Below are positions 1 to 7,065 of a stretch of 64,000 nucleotides of DNA, in pieces. Source of the DNA: Psychroserpens sp. Hel_I_66. Lineage in GTDB: Bacteria > Bacteroidota > Bacteroidia > Flavobacteriales > Flavobacteriaceae. Position 1 is the stretch's first letter; every line of letters starts with the position of its first letter. Location: contig NZ_JUGU01000001.1 of assembly GCF_000799465.1 (NCBI RefSeq), positions 3,430,501-3,494,500 on the forward strand. Reading direction: 5' to 3'. The notes beneath the pieces are model-generated. The model saw only the letters and a program-made list of their open reading frames with translations. It did not search any database and was not told the origin of the DNA. The position numbers and the translations under genes were made by a program.

Positions 1-692
1 AAAAGTACATCCAAGTCTTTATTGACCTTTAAATCATCCACTTGCTTTTTCAAATCATTGGTAAGACCACTAAAGGCAATCCCTTTACTAAAAATTGGAT
101 TTTGCCTAACGGGAACATCAGGATCGTTTATGCCCATAAAGCCAATACGAACACCTTCTATTTCTTTAACAGAATAAGCGGGAAACAAAAGTTCTTCGCT
201 TTTTTCGTGGTACATATTCTGTGCAATGACATCCGTGTCATATCCTTGCATCACATCTATCATCACGTCCTTGCCGTACACCACTTCCCAGTTACCCGGG
301 ATGATGACGTCATAGCCCATATTTTTGATGAGTTCTGGCATTACCTTACCTTCAGACAGAGCAGTGTAACCACTGCCTTGTATTAGGTCGCCACCATCAA
401 CTATAATTGTTCTATTGGGATTTTTTTGTCGTTCCATTTTAAAGAGCGTCTTTATATTGGCCAAACCGCCACGATTTTTAAAAAGTACGTTCTCTTTTTC
501 CCAAAAAAGTTCGGGATGTGTATCAAGCTGTCCGTGTATATCGGCAGTTTGTAATACAGTAATGCTCAAGGTGTCTCGTACAGAATCGTTTGTTCCCATT
601 CCATTCGATATTTCTGTTTTGCACGAGAACAAAACCAATAGTATTCCAATTATCGAAAGAGCTGCAATGAAACTTTTCTTAAATATTTTCAT
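1..692 (-). CDS. SoxB-like metallophosphoesterase / 5'-nucleotidase family lipoprotein (3' end outside window)
   Basis: An open frame runs leftward from an ATG at 692-690 to the window edge with no stop, so about 230 N-terminal residues are present. A hydrophobic signal ends in a lipobox-like LVLFSC, which suggests an outer lipoprotein. The calcineurin-type phosphoesterase motifs are visible: TADIHGQL near residue 50, DGGDLIQGS near 100 and PGNWEVVYG near 130. The last has Trp where ordinary 5'-nucleotidases have His (GNHE). From memory, SoxB thiosulfohydrolases share this GxWE variant, and neighbouring DsrE, DoxX and YeeE/YedE genes fit sulfur metabolism. A generic 5'-nucleotidase is the alternative. 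The next gene ends 2 bp upstream, so the two are probably cotranscribed. Confidence 0.72.
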   Translation of the reverse strand, partial: MKIFKKSFIAALSIIGILLVLFSCKTEISNGMGTNDSVRDTLSITVLQTADIHGQLDTHPELFWEKENVLFKNRGGLANIKTLFKMERQKNPNRTIIVDGGDLIQGSGYTALSEGKVMPELIKNMGYDVIIPGNWEVVYGKDVMIDVMQGYDTDVIAQNMYHEKSEELLFPAYSVKEIEGVRIGFMGINDPDVPVRQNPIFSKGIAFSGLTNDLKKQVDDLKVNKDLDVL

Positions 693-694
693 AA

Positions 695-1120
695 TTATAG
701 GCTTAAACTTTTATATCCTTTTTTCTGAAGTTGCAGGTTGTATAGAATACCGTTTTCGACGGTTTTCATTTCTTTGGGTACTTTCGTTTTATCAACCTTG
801 AATTTATTGAGCGAAAAACCACAGGCTACCAATTGGACACCAGCATTTTCAGCACGCTCTATAAAGTCATTCATTTTAGAACTATCAGTAATATCGCCTA
901 TTTCCCTGCCGCAAATGATAACTTCAAATTGACCAAAATTGCTGCCATCTTCTTCTTTTAATGCTTCCGCGGTTAAAATTATTGGCTCTAATTGTGGCAC
1001 CTTTTTAGTGAGTACCACATAATTATTTTTGTTTGTATCTACAGTGTTTTGCGCTAAGGAACTACAACTCGTAAAAAGAGTCATTACTATTACTACTGTA
1101 CTATAAAAAATTGTTTTCAT
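695..1120 (-). CDS. DsrE/DsrF-like sulfur-relay family lipoprotein
   Basis: 141 residues. The N-terminal signal has a lipobox-like LFTSC, so the mature protein is probably a periplasmic lipoprotein. The body resembles the DsrE fold: an FGQFEVIICG strand, then a helix and strand ending in VQLVACGFSLNKF, where the Cys corresponds to the conserved DsrE cysteine that carries sulfur. DsrE-family proteins bind or transfer persulfide sulfur; the substrate here is unknown. It lies between the SoxB-like hydrolase and DoxX with almost no spacing, which supports one sulfur operon. An unrelated stress role of a DsrE-like protein cannot be excluded. Confidence 0.75.
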   Translation of the reverse strand: MKTIFYSTVVIVMTLFTSCSSLAQNTVDTNKNNYVVLTKKVPQLEPIILTAEALKEEDGSNFGQFEVIICGREIGDITDSSKMNDFIERAENAGVQLVACGFSLNKFKVDKTKVPKEMKTVENGILYNLQLQKKGYKSLSL

Positions 1121-1126
1121 TTTAAT

Positions 1127-1525
1127 TTATTTTAAAAGGTTACTGGTGTCGTTCAGTATAAAAAAAAGAAGTCCGCCGAGAATTGCTATATTTTTAAAGA
1201 GTGGTCCAAGGGTTGTAATTTGCCCTACTTGAACCGTTAATGTGATGGGTATTAAAACCGCCATCAAAACTATTGCCGCCCATTTGGTTTTATATCCTAT
1301 CAAGAATATAAAACCTGCTGTTAACATTACGGTACCAGAGATAATAATTAGCCACTGAGGTTCGCCAAAGAAATAGGCAATACCCTTAAAACTGGCTTGT
1401 TCAATACGTTTGGCAGTTTTCTCTATGTTAAGCAAGTGATTAAAACCTGCAACGAGAAATATGAAGCTCACCAATATGCGTAATAGTTGTATGGAACGAC
1501 GGCTTATTAAAATTTTTGTCGTCAT
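1127..1525 (-). CDS. DoxX family membrane protein
   Basis: 132 residues with four predicted membrane segments (about 13-30, 55-75, 80-100 and 107-128), the usual size and topology of DoxX/DoxD proteins. The N-terminal segment carries the RxLxSFxFLVAGFNHL pattern typical of the family. DoxD-type members form part of thiosulfate:quinone oxidoreductase, but many DoxX proteins have no known function. The gap to DsrE is 6 bp, so it probably belongs to the same leftward operon. A link to thiosulfate oxidation is inferred from the neighbours only. Confidence 0.78.
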   Translation of the reverse strand: MTTKILISRRSIQLLRILVSFIFLVAGFNHLLNIEKTAKRIEQASFKGIAYFFGEPQWLIIISGTVMLTAGFIFLIGYKTKWAAIVLMAVLIPITLTVQVGQITTLGPLFKNIAILGGLLFFILNDTSNLLK

Positions 1526-1650
1526 TATAAATGATGTAAAAAATGATTGAATTTGCGTGGTGTTTATCCATAATGGTTTAACAGACCATAATTATGATGT
1601 GTGAAAGAGCAGTACGGAAGCACCAACTTTAAAATTTTATAAAAAAGTGA

Positions 1651-2013
1651 TTACACCAAACGTGGTGGCGGAGAATCGTTATCTAAATAGCGATAACTTA
1701 GTACTGAAGAAAAATGTTCGTTGAAAATTGCTGTAGGTCTTGAAATATTTGTTTCCCAAGAGAAAAATTCAAATTGAAACTGCGAGGTACAAATACCATT
1801 TAGCATAACAACTTGTGAAGTGCTAAGGTCAACTTGCGAAAATTCGATTGTTTTATTTGTCTGTTTTGGGGAGTTTTTCTTTTTACAATTAGGTTTTACA
1901 AAAGATATGTCATTTCCGCTGAACAAAGCGTTCAACCCATTTGCATCGATGACGATAAACTTCGCCATAAAGATGAATGTAAGAAATAACGCTATATAAG
2001 TTTTAGATTTCAC
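1651..2013 (-). CDS. Small exported protein of unknown function with PPPRLV C-terminus
   Basis: 120 residues, starting at a GTG (2013-2011). A hydrophobic N-terminus (about residues 6-24) suggests export. The mature part has a Lys/Cys patch (CKKKNS), one further Cys, and ends in DNDSPPPRLV. The Pro-rich tail resembles the GPPSLG end of the His-rich protein at 3460-3900 and small proteins often found beside metal efflux genes in Flavobacteriia. The function is unknown. A good promoter box lies just 9 bp upstream of the start, so the mRNA has almost no leader. Confidence 0.55.
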   Translation of the reverse strand: MKSKTYIALFLTFIFMAKFIVIDANGLNALFSGNDISFVKPNCKKKNSPKQTNKTIEFSQVDLSTSQVVMLNGICTSQFQFEFFSWETNISRPTAIFNEHFSSVLSYRYLDNDSPPPRLV

Positions 2014-2021
2014 AAGTGATA

Positions 2022-2065
2022 CAAAAATAAGAGAAAGGGTTTGTTCTATGTGTAACCTTTGTTAC
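2022..2065 (-). promoter_or_regulatory. Promoter with Crp/Fnr-like palindrome, leftward gene at 1651-2013
   Basis: On the minus strand a TATTTTTG box (TAnnTTTG, the Bacteroidota -7 element) occupies 2029-2022. A palindrome GTAAC-N4-GTTAC occupies 2052-2065, centred 36.5 bp upstream of the last base of the box. That puts it close to -41.5 relative to the expected transcription start, the class II position of Crp/Fnr activators. The same pair at the same distance occurs upstream of the transporter at 2394. Confidence 0.5.
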
Positions 2066-2132
2066 CTAACTTAATATAATTTAAAACAGGTAGGATATAC
2101 GTAAAAAACAAATACGTTAGCCTCAGGTTTTA

Positions 2133-2288
2133 TCACTTTAGTACTTGAAATGCCCAAACTATTAACAAAAATCCAACACCCGTTATTGCCGGCGCTGGTA
2201 TTTTCATAACAATGCCAACAACAATCATTGCAACGGCAGTTAAAGCGAGTAGTATAGAAATCAAGTTTAATTTTTTATTACGTGTCAT
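2133..2288 (-). CDS. Small membrane protein, 51 aa
   Basis: The frame opens with MTRNKKLNLISILL and ends at a TGA at 2135-2133. It has two hydrophobic stretches (about residues 8-25 and 29-47) joined by a short KIPAPAIT turn, so it is a probable two-helix inner-membrane peptide. No family is recognised. It lies alone between the divergent promoters of the sulfur cluster. The clean start, good reading frame and membrane pattern favour a real gene, but length alone gives weak support. Confidence 0.5.
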   Translation of the reverse strand: MTRNKKLNLISILLALTAVAMIVVGIVMKIPAPAITGVGFLLIVWAFQVLK

Positions 2289-2334
2289 AATCTTCAATTT
2301 TATTTAAAGATAATAAAAATCAATTCAGATTAAT

Positions 2335-2378
2335 GTAACTATTGTTACCGTTTGGCTATATTGAAATCAGCATCTTTG
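2335..2378 (+). promoter_or_regulatory. Promoter with Crp/Fnr-like palindrome upstream of YeeE/YedE
   Basis: The palindrome GTAAC-N4-GTTAC at 2335-2348 is followed by TTTG at 2351 and CATCTTTG at 2371-2378, one mismatch from TAnnTTTG. The palindrome centre lies 36.5 bp from the final G, exactly the spacing seen at the divergent promoter at 2022-2065. This suggests one regulator controls both. No Crp/Fnr-type gene is present in the window. Confidence 0.5.
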
Positions 2379-2393
2379 CATAAATTATATAAT

Positions 2394-2951
2394 ATGGATT
2401 TGATATATGAACCGTGGCCGTGGTATGTGGCGGGACCACTTATTGCCCTTGTGATGTTCGTTTTATTGCTCGTTGGTAAGCAATTTGGAATGTCGTCAAA
2501 CCTTCGGACAGCTTGTGCTGCTGTGGGCGCTGGAAAAGCATCTGATTTTTTTAAATTTGATTGGAAGGCCGAACGATGGAACTTGATGGTTGTACTGGGT
2601 GCAATTATTGGCGGTTTTATTGCATCCACCTTTTTGAGCAATAGTACAGTAAACATTAATCCCGAAATCGCACAACAACTATCTGATGATTACAACATCA
2701 AGAGTGCTGGCCAAGCATACCTTCCAACTGAAATCTTTGCTGCCGAAAATCTTGCTAACCCATTAAACATTGCCATTTTGCTAATTGGTGGAATACTTGT
2801 GGGATTTGGCGCAAGATATGCCGGTGGTTGTACATCTGGTCACGCCATTTCTGGATTGAGTAATTTACAATTACCATCGTTGATAGCCGTCATAGGCTTC
2901 TTCATTGGTGGACTTGTTATGATTCATTTATTATACCCTATTATCTTTTAA
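2394..2951 (+). CDS. YeeE/YedE family sulfur-compound transporter, first half
   Basis: 185 residues from the ATG at 2394. An upstream in-frame TTG at 2352 would add 14 residues overlapping the promoter and is less likely. Multiple membrane segments are present, with the family signature GARYAGGCTSGHAISGLS near residues 140-158, whose Cys lies in the transport path of YeeE/YedE proteins. The family imports thiosulfate or related sulfur compounds. In many Bacteroidota the transporter is split in two adjacent genes, as here with the gene at 2955. The role fits the adjacent SoxB/DsrE/DoxX genes. Confidence 0.85.
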   Translation: MDLIYEPWPWYVAGPLIALVMFVLLLVGKQFGMSSNLRTACAAVGAGKASDFFKFDWKAERWNLMVVLGAIIGGFIASTFLSNSTVNINPEIAQQLSDDYNIKSAGQAYLPTEIFAAENLANPLNIAILLIGGILVGFGARYAGGCTSGHAISGLSNLQLPSLIAVIGFFIGGLVMIHLLYPIIF

Positions 2952-2954
2952 ATT

Positions 2955-3368
2955 ATGCGTTATATCACTTACTTAGTTATTGGTACTTTCTTCGGAATAA
3001 TTATGTTTAAATCTGAAGCTGCATCGTGGTTTCGCATTTATGAAATGTTCCAGTTTGGCAGCTTTCATATGTACGGTATTATAGGTTCCGCCTTGGTTCT
3101 TGGTATTATTGGTATTCAAGTCATCAAAAGAAAAAACATCAAACCTTTGGATGGAAGCGAAATGAGTTTGCAGCCAAAGAATAAAAGCGTTGCTCGTTAT
3201 CTTATTGGTGGAATAATCTTTGGATTGGGATGGGCACTTGCAGGTGCTTGCCCAGGACCTATGTATGTTCTTGCAGGGGCAGGCTATATCTCTATTTTAA
3301 TAGTGATTTTTGGGGCAGTCGTTGGAACTTTTTTATATGGTTTGGTTAAGGACAGGTTGCCACATTAA
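2955..3368 (+). CDS. YeeE/YedE family sulfur-compound transporter, second half
   Basis: 137 residues, starting 3 bp after the preceding stop. It has about four membrane segments. The motif GLGWALAGACPGPMYVLAGAG near residues 94-114 matches the second conserved Cys-Pro-Gly signature of YeeE/YedE proteins. With the upstream gene it makes one complete two-part transporter, so the pair must be cotranscribed and probably co-assembled. It corresponds to the short partner annotated as DUF6691 in many genomes (name from memory). Confidence 0.83.
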   Translation: MRYITYLVIGTFFGIIMFKSEAASWFRIYEMFQFGSFHMYGIIGSALVLGIIGIQVIKRKNIKPLDGSEMSLQPKNKSVARYLIGGIIFGLGWALAGACPGPMYVLAGAGYISILIVIFGAVVGTFLYGLVKDRLPH

Positions 3369-3445
3369 TAAAATAAACTTTTTGATTTTTTTATTTAAAT
3401 GTTTTCTTTCTATTTGCGAAACTGAAAAGTAAAATTAATTTTCAT

Positions 3446-3453
3446 TAGTTTTG
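3446..3453 (+). promoter_or_regulatory. TAnnTTTG promoter box for the metal efflux operon
   Basis: TAGTTTTG matches the Bacteroidota -7 consensus TAnnTTTG and ends 7 bp before the ATG at 3460. Transcription would start within a few bases of the start codon, giving a very short leader or none. No clear -33 TTTG lies at the usual distance. Confidence 0.4.
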
Positions 3454-3459
3454 TATTTG

Positions 3460-3900
3460 ATGCAAAAACCAAATAAAATAGCGGCATTTTTCTTTTTAGG
3501 CTTGTTTAGCCTTATGATGCTGCATCAGGTTTTTCCGCATTTGCACCATCAGCACGAGGAAACGCATTCCCTTTCAGATATTGCGCATACTGACGAACAC
3601 CATCATCACGATGACAGTTCGCACGAAAAGGAAGAATCCCCATACGGATTTTTTGGGTTCTTTATGGAAATGCACGTCCACTCAACGGTATCCAGCGATA
3701 TTGTTGTACTTAAAAGGAATACAGTTGAGCAGCAGACCAATGTTGATAAGGATATAGTAAAAAGTTCTTTTGAAACTCAAAAAATCTTTTTGATTGACTA
3801 TAGGCAAAATAGTAAACCGCCTGTCTATCATCCACCCAATACATATTTTAATCCCTACCTCTCTTCCCTCGACTCACGAGGCCCACCATCTTTAGGTTAA
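3460..3900 (+). CDS. His-rich exported protein at head of metal efflux operon
   Basis: 146 residues from the ATG at 3460; an upstream TTG at 3451 overlaps the promoter box. A hydrophobic signal (about residues 7-24) is followed by a dense His/Asp/Glu region (residues about 27-60, including DEHHHHDDSSHEKEE) that would bind divalent metal. The tail is DSRGPPSLG. Proteins of this kind often precede CusC/CzcC genes in Flavobacteriia, so it may be a periplasmic metal buffer or sensor for the efflux system. No enzyme motif is seen. Confidence 0.7.
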   Translation: MQKPNKIAAFFFLGLFSLMMLHQVFPHLHHQHEETHSLSDIAHTDEHHHHDDSSHEKEESPYGFFGFFMEMHVHSTVSSDIVVLKRNTVEQQTNVDKDIVKSSFETQKIFLIDYRQNSKPPVYHPPNTYFNPYLSSLDSRGPPSLG

Positions 3901-3951
3901 TCATTTAGGAGAATGGTATCGCTATGGTATTATTCCCTTTTATAAATGCAG

Positions 3952-3969
3952 ACCTGTCAGCCGACAGGT
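3952..3969. repeat. Short palindrome within metal efflux operon leader
   Basis: ACCTGTC-agcc-GACAGGT forms a perfect 7-bp stem with a 4-nt loop in the 94-bp gap before the CzcC-like gene. It is GC-richer than its surroundings and lacks a T-run, so it is unlikely to be a strong terminator. It may be an RNA-stabilising hairpin or a small dispersed palindrome. Confidence 0.45.
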
Positions 3970-3994
3970 AAGATTAAACCTAAAATTTCAAACA

Positions 3995-5179
3995 ATGAAC
4001 AAATACATCGTGTCCGCGATTTGCGGATGCCTGTTCTATGTTAATGGTTTCTCACAGGATAAAAATATTGGGGAACTGCTTAACGAAATAGAACAGAACA
4101 ATACAGAGTTAAAAGGCTATCAATCTTTCATTGAAAGTCAGCAACTCGAAAACAGGAGCAACAATAATTTGCCTGACCCACAGCTTTCTGGCTTTTATTT
4201 GCCATTTGGCGACAATACAACTGGAGATTATACCGAATATCAACTATCGCAATCTTTTGAATTCCCAACGGTATATGCTGCTCGTAGCAAATGGAACGAG
4301 TCTAAATCGCAACAGTTAGCGTCAGCCTATGCTAATAAAAGACTGGAAGTCTTATTGAAAGCAAAAAATACGCTTTTGGAACTTGCTTTCTTGCAAAAGC
4401 AAAAAACTATTGAAGCAGAAAGAAAAACCCAGAGCAAGCAGGTTTTTGACCAAATCCAAAAACTTTTTGATACCGAGCAAGTAGGCATTTTAGATTTGAA
4501 TAAAGCGAAAATTGCTTGGATTCAAGAGCAGTTTGTTGTGGAACAGATTGAAAGCGAAATCCAAATTTTGTTATCCAAACTCAAAACCTTGAACGGAGGC
4601 AATGCAATTGATGGTATTTCGTCAAGTATTGCATTACCTATCGAAGTTGGTACGGTAGATAATCTTTGGCAGGAAAAATTAGCGAAAGACCCTTTACTAC
4701 AAGAATTAAAGGCTAATGAATCTGCATCTCGTCAAAAAGTAAAACTGGAAAAAAACAAGGTGCTGCCAAACGTGGCACTTGGCTATAATTATCAAGGCGT
4801 TAGCGGTAGTCATTATTCTGGGTTTTATGGCGGTGTTTCAATTCCACTTTGGAGTAGCAAGAACAAAGTAAAAGCTGCCGAAGCGAATTATGAGTATCAA
4901 CAGTCCAACACGCAGGTAGTTACCACTTCGCTTTATACACAATTTCAAAAAACCTATAATCGATACGAATTGATACTCGAAAAATTTAATGAGTATCAAA
5001 CCACTATGGGCAATTTAAATAGCGAGCAACTGCTTTTTAAGGCTTATATGTTGGGCGAGTATTCGTTTATGGATTATTACGTGGAGCTTCAGTTTTATCG
5101 GAATGCATCAGATAAAATGCTGCAAATGGAAAAGGAACTGCAACTGCTTCAAGCACAATTATTAAAACATCAGTTATAA
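3995..5179 (+). CDS. czcC: Outer membrane efflux protein, TolC/CzcC family
   Basis: 394 residues with a signal peptide ending near residue 20 (VNGFSQ). Long amphipathic helices and short strand repeats (for example PDPQLSGFYLPFG and LPNVALGYNYQGVSG) give the duplicated OEP layout of TolC-like trimers. It would form the outer-membrane channel of the tripartite metal exporter encoded downstream. At about 395 residues it is slightly short for the family but complete. The following genes are 18, 20 and 12 bp apart, consistent with one operon. Confidence 0.85.
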   Translation: MNKYIVSAICGCLFYVNGFSQDKNIGELLNEIEQNNTELKGYQSFIESQQLENRSNNNLPDPQLSGFYLPFGDNTTGDYTEYQLSQSFEFPTVYAARSKWNESKSQQLASAYANKRLEVLLKAKNTLLELAFLQKQKTIEAERKTQSKQVFDQIQKLFDTEQVGILDLNKAKIAWIQEQFVVEQIESEIQILLSKLKTLNGGNAIDGISSSIALPIEVGTVDNLWQEKLAKDPLLQELKANESASRQKVKLEKNKVLPNVALGYNYQGVSGSHYSGFYGGVSIPLWSSKNKVKAAEANYEYQQSNTQVVTTSLYTQFQKTYNRYELILEKFNEYQTTMGNLNSEQLLFKAYMLGEYSFMDYYVELQFYRNASDKMLQMEKELQLLQAQLLKHQL

Positions 5180-5197
5180 ATTTTTAAACATACAATT

Positions 5198-5530
5198 ATG
5201 AAATCGAAGATTCACGAATACCAAAACAAATATTTAGCAATGAGTAAAATTTCAAAATCAATATTCGCAATAGCAATCGCATCAACATTTTTAGTAACCT
5301 CTTGTCGAGAAACAAAAACCGAAAATACTGACGACCACGGTCACGAGCATAATGAGGATGGTAGTCATACGGAAGAAACCATAGAGCTAGAAGAGTTTAA
5401 AGTAGGAACTGATTCTATGGAAACAAAAACAGAGGAACACGGGCACGACCACGATTCAGAAGGGAATCATACAGATGATGATTCTGACACCCACAAACAC
5501 GATGATGAGTCAGAACACCACGACCATTAA
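5198..5530 (+). CDS. His-rich lipoprotein, probable periplasmic metal-binding accessory
   Basis: 110 residues. The ATG at 5198 gives an unusually long N-region; the internal ATG at 5240 gives a classic 21-residue lipoprotein signal ending in FLVTSC and may be the true start. The mature part is acidic and His-rich with repeated blocks such as DHGHEHNEDGSHTEE and EHGHDHDSEGNHT. The HNEDGSH motif recurs at the N-terminus of the adaptor encoded next, suggesting that both hand over the same metal. No catalytic domain is present. Confidence 0.7.
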   Translation: MKSKIHEYQNKYLAMSKISKSIFAIAIASTFLVTSCRETKTENTDDHGHEHNEDGSHTEETIELEEFKVGTDSMETKTEEHGHDHDSEGNHTDDDSDTHKHDDESEHHDH

Positions 5531-5550
5531 AATTCAAATAAATACCAAAG

Positions 5551-7053
5551 ATGAAATATATAATAATAGTGCTCGCCTTTTTGGCAATGTCCTGTAATAA
5601 CACGGCAGAAGACGCACACGCACATAATGAAGATGGTAGTCACGTGGGAGAAGAAATTCCTCGCTTGTCCCATACTATCTGGACCGATAAAACAGAATTG
5701 TTCGTTGAATTTCCTGCGCTTATTGTGGGTAACGGAAGCAAATTCGCAGCCCACTTTACCGTGTTGAATGAACATCAGCCCGTTAGAAACGGTTCGGTAA
5801 CAGTTAGTTTGATAAAAAACGGAAAAGGAATCAGAAATACTGTAGACGCGCCTTCATCCCCAGGCATTTTTTCGCCTGCCATACAACCGAAAGAAGAAGG
5901 AAACTATCAATTGATTTTTGAATTAACTACACCTGAATATTCAGATAAAATAACAATTGACGATGTTACGGTTTATGCTAATATAGATGAAGCCATAAAA
6001 GCTTTGGGTACGGAAGAAGAAGATGAGGGCATCTTGTTTTTAAAGGAACAAGCTTGGAAAATCGATTTTCAAACCGCACCTGTCGTTTCGGGTAAAATTT
6101 ACGATGTCATCAATACATCCGGTGTTTGGATGCCATCGCCAGGTTCAACAAAGTCCTTGGCAGCAAAATCTAATGGTGTGGTAGATTTTAAAGTGAATAA
6201 CCTTACGGAAGGCACAGCGGTAAAACAAGGTCAGCTTTTGATGAGCTTGAACAGTCAAGGTTTGGCATCCAACAATTTGAGTACTGATATCGCTTCCGCA
6301 AAAGCGACATTCCAACAGGCCAAATCGGAATATGAAAGGAAGAAAGAGCTATACGAATCCAAAATAGTTCCGAAATCCGAATTTGAGAAAGTAGAGAGCA
6401 GTTTCGAGATAGCCAAAGCCAACTATCAATCATTGGTATCTGGTGTCTCGGGCGGAAGCAAACAAATACGAGCACCTTTTGATGGCTTTATCAAGTCCAT
6501 AACAGTTTCAAATGGCGATTACGTAGAACAAGGCATTGCGCTTGTAACCGTTGGGACGCATCAATCCAGAGTTTTAAAAGCGCAGTTAGCACCCAACTAC
6601 GGACTTGCGATAGGCAATGTACAAGGTATATGGTATCAGGATAATGATAACCAATGGAAAGACGTAACTGATGCCGAGGGAAAAATCCTTTCGATTGGAA
6701 AGGATGTGGAGCGTGAAAACCCATTGATTTCAGTTTTTGCACAAGTAAATGCCGAGGTCGATATGCCAGAAGGAAGCTTAACACCTGTTCAAATTGCAAT
6801 GGGAAATGCTACCCAAAATACTACGATTCCTGTTAATGCCTTATTGGAAGATTATGGAAGTTATTCCGTCATCGTACAGCTTTCAGGGGAAAGTTTTGAA
6901 AGACGACCTGTGAAAATAGGAAAGCGTAATGGCGAGAATGTAGAAATTATTCAAGGCTTACAAGTTGGCGAAGTGGTAGTAACCACCGGAGCATACCAAG
7001 TTAAAATGGCTTCAATGTCTGGTTCAACACCTGCACACGGTCACGAACATTAA
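5551..7053 (+). CDS. czcB: RND efflux periplasmic adaptor (membrane fusion protein), CzcB type
   Basis: 500 residues. A lipoprotein signal (AFLAMSC near residue 15) is followed by a His-containing segment with HAHNEDGSH and then an extra N-terminal domain (about residues 25-160) typical of long CzcB/CusB adaptors. The hairpin and lipoyl-like halves lie around residues 200-320, with the RAPFDGFIKSI barrel-sandwich strand, and the beta-barrel and membrane-proximal domains follow. The C-terminus ends in HGHEH. It links the CzcA pump to the outer channel. The substrate is probably a divalent heavy metal, inferred from the His-rich parts. Confidence 0.88.
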   Translation: MKYIIIVLAFLAMSCNNTAEDAHAHNEDGSHVGEEIPRLSHTIWTDKTELFVEFPALIVGNGSKFAAHFTVLNEHQPVRNGSVTVSLIKNGKGIRNTVDAPSSPGIFSPAIQPKEEGNYQLIFELTTPEYSDKITIDDVTVYANIDEAIKALGTEEEDEGILFLKEQAWKIDFQTAPVVSGKIYDVINTSGVWMPSPGSTKSLAAKSNGVVDFKVNNLTEGTAVKQGQLLMSLNSQGLASNNLSTDIASAKATFQQAKSEYERKKELYESKIVPKSEFEKVESSFEIAKANYQSLVSGVSGGSKQIRAPFDGFIKSITVSNGDYVEQGIALVTVGTHQSRVLKAQLAPNYGLAIGNVQGIWYQDNDNQWKDVTDAEGKILSIGKDVERENPLISVFAQVNAEVDMPEGSLTPVQIAMGNATQNTTIPVNALLEDYGSYSVIVQLSGESFERRPVKIGKRNGENVEIIQGLQVGEVVVTTGAYQVKMASMSGSTPAHGHEH

Positions 7054-7065
7054 AAACGAAGAGAA

